A stretch of DNA of 25,521 nucleotides from a virus. Under the pieces are notes generated by a model. The model saw only the letters and a list, made by a program, of their open reading frames with translations. It did not search any database and was not told the DNA's origin. Both the position numbers and the translations under genes were made by a program. Positions 21,563 to 25,521 of the stretch are shown piece by piece; within the stretch, counting starts at the first letter, position 1, and every line of letters begins with the position of its first letter. The stretch is from the IMG/VR virus record IMGVR_UViG_3300024518_005604, positions 1 to 25,521 of that record, one strand, 5' to 3'.

Positions 21563-22375
21563 ATGATTAATACACAAGGCTTGCCACTTGAACTTAGCGC
21601 ATTACTTAGCAATGGTTTCGCAGAAATCAGTACGGCCAATAAATTTGGACGGGCGCCTGACGGGATGCAAACGACTGTTACCGACGTATGGGATAGAGCA
21701 GACGCAGTACCCACTCAACAAATATGGCTGCCTCCCACAACAGCCAGATTACACGCGATTGTCAGTACGAGTCTTGCCGATAGCGACACGGGAGGGGTCA
21801 ACCCGCAAGGAGCGGGATGCCGAACTGTTGAGGTGTACGGTTTACAAACTTGGGCATCTTTGGAGACATCAGAGATCGTCACTCTGGATGGAACCACGCC
21901 AGTCAATACGATCAACTCTTATGTGATCATACATCGAGTTATTTGCAAGACATGGGGATCATCAGGCCCCAACGTAGGAATAATTACGATAACGGCTGAT
22001 GTTGATGGGACTGTTACAGCCCAAATAAACGTAAGTAAAGGTCAAACACAGATGGCAGTATATGGGATAGGTTCCGTGACAACAGCTTACATGACGAACT
22101 ATTACGCATCGTTGCATGATGCCAGAAACACCACTCAAAGTTCTTTTGTCGATATATGCTTACATATTAATCCATCCCCTGATATTGAGACAAATGTGTA
22201 CATCACGAAGCATACACAAGGGGTATCAAGTTTTGGGTCAAGCTATCTCCCCCATCGCTTTTCCCCATATTTTGAAATTGTAGGCCCGGCAATAATTAAA
22301 ATGCAAGGGACATCAAGTGATGCTGATAATGATCTATCATCGGGGTTTGATTTATACCTCTCCACAATAAAATAA
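21563..22375 (+). CDS. Virion surface protein of the tail-tip region
   Basis: A 270-residue beta-rich protein with AGGAGG before its ATG. NKFGRAPDG, VTDVWDRAD, TARLHAIVSTSLADSD and the strand ETSEIVTLDGTTPVNTINSY resemble a family of virion proteins found in many environmental tailed phages, in which a short N-terminal tail-attachment segment precedes a beta-sandwich. It ends in a strand DLSSGFDLYLSTIK. There is no catalytic signature. The role, surface decoration or adhesion, is inferred from pattern and from its place after the collar gene. It is similar in style to the minus-strand protein at 2440-3156, with which it may share origin or partner, though I saw no extended identity. Confidence 0.6.
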   Translation: MINTQGLPLELSALLSNGFAEISTANKFGRAPDGMQTTVTDVWDRADAVPTQQIWLPPTTARLHAIVSTSLADSDTGGVNPQGAGCRTVEVYGLQTWASLETSEIVTLDGTTPVNTINSYVIIHRVICKTWGSSGPNVGIITITADVDGTVTAQINVSKGQTQMAVYGIGSVTTAYMTNYYASLHDARNTTQSSFVDICLHINPSPDIETNVYITKHTQGVSSFGSSYLPHRFSPYFEIVGPAIIKMQGTSSDADNDLSSGFDLYLSTIK

Positions 22376-22377
22376 AA

Positions 22378-22800
22378 ATGAAAACAACCAGGGTCACGGA
22401 TTACGCACAATTTTTACGGAGTAGTGGGGTTAAAATCCCTGATATTTGCCGAAAGCTTGGGGTATCCCAGGCTTGGGTATACCGCAAAACCAGCAACGTC
22501 AAAGAGCCTGCTGTGACAAAGAGAGATGTAATCCTACTTCTTGTGTCCATTATTTTTAAATTGGCGCAGAACGCCAATGCGCATATTGATGAAATCGAAA
22601 CTTTCCAAGCATTCGTAAGCCCGATCTCAAAGATCGCATCGACAATTCGGAATTTGACCGAGGTTACGGAAACGACAGAGATATTAGATCGGGATGAGAT
22701 TTTAGTACAAATGATTACAGAAGCCGCCCGATCTGAAACTCCTGAAGAAGTCCTCATTTGGCTTCAAGAAAAGTATGACAGAAACAAGGAGGCTCTGTAA
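22378..22800 (+). CDS. HTH protein, candidate small terminase subunit
   Basis: A 140-residue protein beginning two bases after the previous stop, with no ribosome binding site. Residues about 11-32 form a clear helix-turn-helix (SSGVKIPDICRKLGVSQAWV), followed by an all-helical middle (DVILLLVSIIFKLAQNANAH) and acidic C-terminal helices. This arrangement, N-terminal DNA-binding HTH plus helical oligomerisation core, is that of small terminase subunits, and no other candidate lies near terL. The alternative is a late transcription regulator. It lies just before a small-gene cluster with its own promoter-like sequence. Confidence in a DNA-binding protein is good; in small terminase it is low. 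Confidence 0.65.
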   Translation: MKTTRVTDYAQFLRSSGVKIPDICRKLGVSQAWVYRKTSNVKEPAVTKRDVILLLVSIIFKLAQNANAHIDEIETFQAFVSPISKIASTIRNLTEVTETTEILDRDEILVQMITEAARSETPEEVLIWLQEKYDRNKEAL

Positions 22801-22821
22801 TGGGTTCACCACGTTAAAAAA

Positions 22822-22855
22822 ATTTGACTCAAATGGATCAAAACCATGCTAAATT
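22822..22855 (+). promoter_or_regulatory. Possible internal promoter with palindromic operator
   Basis: TTGACT (22824-22829) is embedded in a perfect 13-base odd palindrome ATTTGACTCAAAT (22822-22834). An extended -10 (TGCTAAATT, 22847-22855) follows, though the 20-base spacer is long. GGGGGAA and the ATG at 22865 come next. It lies in the only gap over 60 bases within the plus-strand run. Confidence 0.35.
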
Positions 22856-22864
22856 GGGGGAAAC

Positions 22865-23116
22865 ATGGACGCGAATAAAAAACAAGAGATACCAGCAGGA
22901 AACGGGCAAAAAGTCGTTGACATTGTGATCAATGATATAATACAGAGGGCAGAAGAAGGAAAAGAACATTACGGAATTTATTTGAGAACCATGAATGGGA
23001 AGGATGCACTCATTGAAGCCTATGAAGAAGCACTTGATCTTGTTATGTATTTACGCCAAGCAATTTTAGAAAGAGAAGAGGATCGAATCAGGGGGGAATG
23101 TGAAATACAAACTTGA
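22865..23116 (+). CDS. Small helical protein, possibly MazG-like
   Basis: An 83-residue protein with GGGGGAA before its ATG. The second half, YGIYLRTMNGKDALIEAYEEALDLVMYLRQ in outline, has an acidic helix pair (EAYEEALDLVMYLR) like the metal-binding E-x-x-E/D helices of MazG-type nucleotide pyrophosphohydrolases and of small phage homologues. The N-terminal half is charged and helical. If active it would hydrolyse noncanonical or alarmone nucleotides during infection; the second acidic pair is not obvious, so it may instead be a truncated or structural relative. It overlaps the next gene by 17 bases and probably belongs to the same small cluster. Confidence 0.55.
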   Translation: MDANKKQEIPAGNGQKVVDIVINDIIQRAEEGKEHYGIYLRTMNGKDALIEAYEEALDLVMYLRQAILEREEDRIRGECEIQT

Positions 23117-23336
23117 TGAAATTGTCGAAATTGTGACAGAAACACTTGAAGAGACGGCTAAAGATTTGCTTAATTTGGAAGACAGGCGACCTGCGATCCA
23201 TCTCACTATCAAATCAATGTACGCTCTTTTGAAATGTATCGAGGCTGATGAAATTGAAGAAACTCTCATGGCGAGAGGATTTGAGAACACTCACCAGATC
23301 ATTGCTGAGACAAGTTTTTGTAAATTACAGAAATAA
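23100..23336 (+). CDS. Small acidic helical hypothetical protein
   Basis: A 78-residue protein starting at GTG 23100 after AGGGGGGA and overlapping the upstream gene by 17 bases. It is almost entirely helical and acidic at the N-terminus (LDEIVEIVTETLEETAKDLL), with a conserved-looking RRPAIHLTIKSMYALL segment and a C-terminal TSFCKLQK. No motif or family is recognised. The strong ribosome binding site supports it as real despite its length. It could be a partner of the preceding MazG-like protein or a small host-takeover protein; nothing in it decides. Confidence 0.55.
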   Translation: MKYKLDEIVEIVTETLEETAKDLLNLEDRRPAIHLTIKSMYALLKCIEADEIEETLMARGFENTHQIIAETSFCKLQK

Positions 23337-23342
23337 GAAATA

Positions 23343-23756
23343 ATGCCAACGAAGGAAATTAAAGATTTAAAACAGAGTTCGCTATCTATATTTCTTCCGC
23401 TCCTTAATGGCCCTTATGCGTTGCCAGTAATAATGGGAGGGATACTCTGGTTCTTGTCTGGAATGACAGATGATCAAACAAATAGATTGAAAGAGGTTCT
23501 CCCCCTATTGAACAGCACACCAGGGATTGCTCTTGCTATAGTTATTGTGGTGTCCTATTTAGGCAATATCTTCGTCTCTCCTATCAGAGAGATGACGAAG
23601 GCTCTAAGTAATATTAATCATGCCATAGAGGACATGAGAGGAGAGATCCACAATAAGATCGAAAGATTTGATAAAAAAATAGAAATGGCAGCCAAGCAAC
23701 ACAGAGATATTCAAGAAGAAATAGAAAAGCTTGCAAAATTCTACCCGGGACATTAA
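23343..23756 (+). CDS. Holin-like membrane protein with coiled-coil tail
   Basis: A 137-residue protein with two membrane helices, about residues 24-42 (PYALPVIMGGILWFLSGM) and 60-80 (PGIALAIVIVVSYLGNIFV), separated by a short polar turn, followed by a long charged coiled coil (MRGEIHNKIERFDKKIEMAA). Size and two-helix layout fit class II holins or holin-associated proteins, although a cytoplasmic coiled coil of this length is atypical. No endolysin or spanin gene is found nearby. It lies at the end of the late run, where lysis genes are common. Alternatives are an exclusion protein or a membrane anchor for an assembly factor. Confidence 0.6.
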   Translation: MPTKEIKDLKQSSLSIFLPLLNGPYALPVIMGGILWFLSGMTDDQTNRLKEVLPLLNSTPGIALAIVIVVSYLGNIFVSPIREMTKALSNINHAIEDMRGEIHNKIERFDKKIEMAAKQHRDIQEEIEKLAKFYPGH

Positions 23757-23757
23757 C

Positions 23758-24129
23758 ATGAAAGAAGGGAAATTGACCTATAGTAATGATCCTATCAGAT
23801 ATTACATGATTGATCTCGATAAAATTGAACTCATGACCCTGAAAAATAAAAGATCGGGCATTATTCAATACCGTCCGACTCGATGGCGGAAATTTCTTTG
23901 CGGAATTTTGACATGCGGGCATAGAATGGGATTCGTTCGGCTCCCGGAATCTGTCATAAAAAATTTTCTTGATTATAGAGTCGCGGCGACAGCCGTAGGC
24001 TCAACAAAAGTAAAAATTAACGGATTCACAGCAATGATTGAACCCTGGAACATTGGGAATGTTTTCAAATTTTGTATTGAATCCTTCCAATTCGGTACCT
24101 TTTGGCGTTTTTGGAGGTGGAGGTGGTAA
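23758..24129 (+). CDS. Hypothetical basic protein, last gene of the plus-strand run
   Basis: A 123-residue protein from ATG 23758, one base after the previous stop. It shows DPIRYYMIDLDKIELMTLKN, a basic PTRWRKFLCGILTCGHRMGF segment and GSTKVKINGFTAMIEPWNIG. The C-terminus reads FWRFWRWRW, a tryptophan/arginine run encoded by GGAGGTGGAGGTGG-like sequence; it looks abnormal and may mark a junction where the true end was lost. No family is recognised. A weak ribosome binding site (CGGGAC) precedes the start. It converges on the minus-strand gene at 24185, 55 bases away, with no clear terminator between. Confidence 0.55.
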   Translation: MKEGKLTYSNDPIRYYMIDLDKIELMTLKNKRSGIIQYRPTRWRKFLCGILTCGHRMGFVRLPESVIKNFLDYRVAATAVGSTKVKINGFTAMIEPWNIGNVFKFCIESFQFGTFWRFWRWRW

Positions 24130-24143
24130 TTTAAAATCTCCCT

Positions 24144-24160
24144 CCGTCTGTTCTTTAAAT
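24144..24160 (-). repeat. 17-bp copy of the methyltransferase LKNRR region
   Basis: CCGTCTGTTCTTTAAAT here is identical to 24763-24779, which encodes the LKNRR motif near the end of the methyltransferase gene. On the minus strand this copy also reads DLKNRRREIL in one frame, in the same orientation, so it may be a degenerate fragment of a methyltransferase tail. Confidence 0.5.
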
Positions 24161-24172
24161 CTTTCCTGGTCA

Positions 24173-24183
24173 GCGCATTGTTA
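24173..24183 (-). repeat. attC-like motif, copy 1 (TAACAATGCGC)
   Basis: On the minus strand TAACAATGCGC begins one base after the stop of the 24185 gene. The wider sequence (GTCAG-CGCATTGTTA on the plus strand) matches copy 2 at 24674-24684. No pairing right half was found, so if it was an attC site it is truncated. Confidence 0.45.
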
Positions 24184-24184
24184 T

Positions 24185-24511
24185 CTATTCATTGATGTCT
24201 ATTTGGTCAATATCTTCAACGATTTTCAATGCCCTTAATTCACCAGGGTCAAATTCATCTTTCTTGTCTTCAAAATACAAAAGAATTTCTTCTTCTGTCT
24301 CAGCTTTGAATTTATCTCTTTCTAATTCTACGGGTTGCCACACTTTTTCTTTATTTTTTTCGAAATAATCGTTATATGCTAACTGTTGCAATGTATAGTA
24401 TGTACTCACGATTTTTTCTCCTGATAGATAACGCCCAGATTGAGCCGGTTTGAGGGGAAAACCGGAGTTTGACATGTCAACCAACGCCGCGCCCCTCAAA
24501 GTCGTTTCCAT
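24185..24511 (-). CDS. Hypothetical acidic protein
   Basis: A minus-strand protein of 108 residues from ATG 24511, or 96 from the in-frame ATG at 24475 (MSNSGFPLKPAQSGRYL). Neither start has a good ribosome binding site. The core is helical and rich in Glu, Lys and Tyr (STYYTLQQLAYNDYFEKNKE), the C-terminal third strongly acidic (ETEEEILLYFEDKKDEFDPG). No family is recognised. It lies downstream of the methyltransferase in the same orientation, 179 bases after it, and both genes are followed at once by the same TAACAATGCGC motif, which is how gene cassettes are arranged. It could alternatively be a fragment of a larger protein. Confidence 0.55.
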   Translation of the reverse strand: METTLRGAALVDMSNSGFPLKPAQSGRYLSGEKIVSTYYTLQQLAYNDYFEKNKEKVWQPVELERDKFKAETEEEILLYFEDKKDEFDPGELRALKIVEDIDQIDINE

Positions 24512-24556
24512 TCTGTTTTGTTGGCATTATTCGACATCATTTTCAACTGCGCCATT

Positions 24557-24578
24557 TGACGCATAGCGTTATGCGTCA
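24557..24578. repeat. Perfect hairpin TGACGCATA-GCGT-TATGCGTCA
   Basis: Nine-base perfect arms around a four-base loop in the gap between the two minus-strand genes. No T run follows on either strand, so it is not an ordinary terminator. It may be a protein-binding palindrome or part of a recombination-site fold. Confidence 0.5.
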
Positions 24579-24687
24579 GACGCCAAACACGCGCCTGTAC
24601 GCTGTTCATAGTGGCAACCAAACCTCTGCTTCCTTCTCATAATCTCATCTCCTGGCTTCGCGCTTGCAGTCAGGCGCATTGTTAGAC
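24579..24687. other. Putative degenerate attC recombination site (copy 2)
   Basis: The plus strand ends in GTTAGAC (24681-24687), a perfect GTTRRRY core, six bases from the methyltransferase stop. GCGCCTG (about 24591-24597) and CAGGCGC (24671-24677) are exact complements about 75 bases apart, which would form the base of a stem; the outer left box (GCCAAAC) departs from consensus. A length near 110 bases is within the attC range. There is no integrase in view and the middle pairs poorly, so this is tentative. A 23-codon minus-strand frame with AGGAG (24569-24640) also lies here. Confidence 0.35.
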
Positions 24688-24690
24688 ACC

Positions 24691-25479
24691 TTAGTTCATT
24701 TCCAGGTCAAACAGACTGATTTGCCGTCTGACCGGATCATAATTTGTAATCAAGATTTCCGCCCGTCTGTTCTTTAAATTACACCTTTCGCCTAATTCTG
24801 TGACGAATAAACCATGTTCTTCTGCCATGTCTATGACGAGAGGATTATTGAACTCCGACACGGCAAAACGAATGCCTGAACCTGTCAGGATAGAAAACAA
24901 ATCCCGTGTATCATCTTCTGTGAAACCTTCTGCGTAATTATTCGACGTTCCAATATATGGCGGATCTGCATAAATAAAAGCTCTATTCAAATCGAGTTCA
25001 TGCCTAAACGCTATTCTTTTTAAAATATCCCTGAAATCGTCATTTACAAACTGAACAAATGAAATCAAATCAAATGCGTCTTTAATTTTGTCGATCAGTA
25101 TGCGCTTAGAATTATTTTGCCCTAAATTAAGAGTATCTGAACGCCCTAAAAAACTAAAATTTGACAAAAATAAAAAGCGTGTCGCTTTCCAAACACAATC
25201 ATTCTCTTCTTGCTCTTTCCAGTATTGAAAGAGCTTGTCATGTACGGGCATCATACGGATTGCCTCTTCAAGTGCTTCCTTATGTTCCTTAAGCACCATG
25301 AACAAGTTAAACACATCTTCATCTTTGTCATTTGAAATGATGTACTTTGCCCGGTCAATCATCGCGAAGGTGACAGCCCCGCTTCCCATGAACATGTCAA
25401 TAAACGTCGTAATGTTTTCCGGGAATAACGGCAGCAGTTTGGGTAACAGATTCGTTTTCTTTCCTAACCTTCTCAACAT
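24691..25479 (-). CDS. DNA adenine N6-methyltransferase (D12 class, Dam-like)
   Basis: A 262-residue enzyme that transfers a methyl group from S-adenosylmethionine to adenine N6 in DNA. Motif I is DMFMGSGAVTF (about residues 28-38), motif IV is YADPPY (about 171-176), and NLKNRRAEILITNY near the C-terminus is typical of the D12 class. NDKDEDVFNLFMVL matches the conserved stretch after motif I. The family usually starts with M(Y/L)RR-x-G-x-K, matching ATG 25479, which has GGGA upstream; the frame is nonetheless open to the right edge (14 further codons). Phage methyltransferases of this type protect DNA from host restriction; no cognate nuclease is visible. It points away from the structural genes and is followed by an attC-like motif. 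Confidence 0.9.
   Translation of the reverse strand: MLRRLGKKTNLLPKLLPLFPENITTFIDMFMGSGAVTFAMIDRAKYIISNDKDEDVFNLFMVLKEHKEALEEAIRMMPVHDKLFQYWKEQEENDCVWKATRFLFLSNFSFLGRSDTLNLGQNNSKRILIDKIKDAFDLISFVQFVNDDFRDILKRIAFRHELDLNRAFIYADPPYIGTSNNYAEGFTEDDTRDLFSILTGSGIRFAVSEFNNPLVIDMAEEHGLFVTELGERCNLKNRRAEILITNYDPVRRQISLFDLEMN
24763..24779 (-). repeat. 17-bp repeat within the methyltransferase gene
   Basis: Partner of the identical sequence at 24144-24160; here it encodes LKNRR in the conserved C-terminal motif of the methyltransferase. Confidence 0.6.
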
Positions 25480-25521
25480 TTCGTACCATCCCGAACCGGC
25501 CTTTTGCGTCCGGTTGATGCC

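Noticed and set aside
24030-24180. Minus-strand frame with KLPPPPPKTPKGTE opposite the last plus-strand gene
   Set aside because: No start codon or ribosome binding site and it lies antisense to a likely gene; the proline run is the complement of a GGTGGAGG low-complexity stretch.
24569-24640. 23-residue minus-strand frame MRRKQRFGCHYEQ with AGGAG nine bases upstream
   Set aside because: Too short to support as a gene, lies inside the putative recombination site and ends in a hairpin; mentioned only within that feature.
1-25521. Diversity-generating retroelement, tRNA genes, integrase, transposase or CRISPR array
   Set aside because: No reverse transcriptase, no template/variable repeat pair, no tRNA fold and no recombinase motifs were found in any long frame.

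Overview
The window looks like the morphogenesis half of a tailed phage or prophage. The head genes are of the Mu/DUF935 type (portal fused to a MuF-like domain, protease with nested scaffold, DUF2190-like cement protein, capsid, DUF1320-like connector). The tail is long and apparently non-contractile: tube protein, frameshifted G/GT chaperones, an 881-residue tape measure, distal tail protein and hub, with no sheath gene seen. By eye the DNA is about 40% GC, most starts carry AGGAGG-like ribosome binding sites, and promoters are of the TTGACA/TATAAT kind. The host cannot be named from this sequence. No integrase, replication gene or recognisable endolysin is present, so the window is probably part of a larger element.

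Layout. 1-1167: two minus-strand genes of unknown function, somewhat richer in GC than the rest, separated by a terminator. 1168-1440: divergent control region with promoters facing both ways and repeated AGTAATT operator-like sites. 1441-2170: plus-strand operon of a Cro/CI-like DNA-binding protein, an HNH nuclease and a small membrane protein, ending in a terminator. 2171-2439: gap between convergent units, holding a candidate structured RNA of about 96 nt. 2440-4579: minus-strand operon of terminase large subunit and a virion beta-sandwich protein. 4580-4675: a compact divergent promoter pair. 4676-24129: one nearly gapless plus-strand run with head, connector, tail, tail tip, adhesin-like genes and finally small helical and membrane proteins. 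24130-25521: minus-strand DNA adenine methyltransferase and an unknown small gene, with repeated attC-like motifs just after both stop codons.

How it works together. The DNA-binding protein probably controls the left divergent region. Terminase and portal are fired from two near mirror-image promoters sharing a repeated AAATTTTATC element. Each -10 box lies only six bases before an ATG, which predicts leaderless mRNAs. The plus-strand run then makes prohead, cement, connectors, tail tube and tape measure in order. The tail hub carries an inserted six-bladed NHL-like propeller, and collar-domain and other tail-tip proteins follow.

Most worth a second look: the paired leaderless promoters, the NHL propeller inside the tail hub, the orphan structured RNA at 2173-2268, the -1 frameshift at 12576, the secreted-looking protein in the head module, and the attC-like/methyltransferase-tail repeats at the right end.
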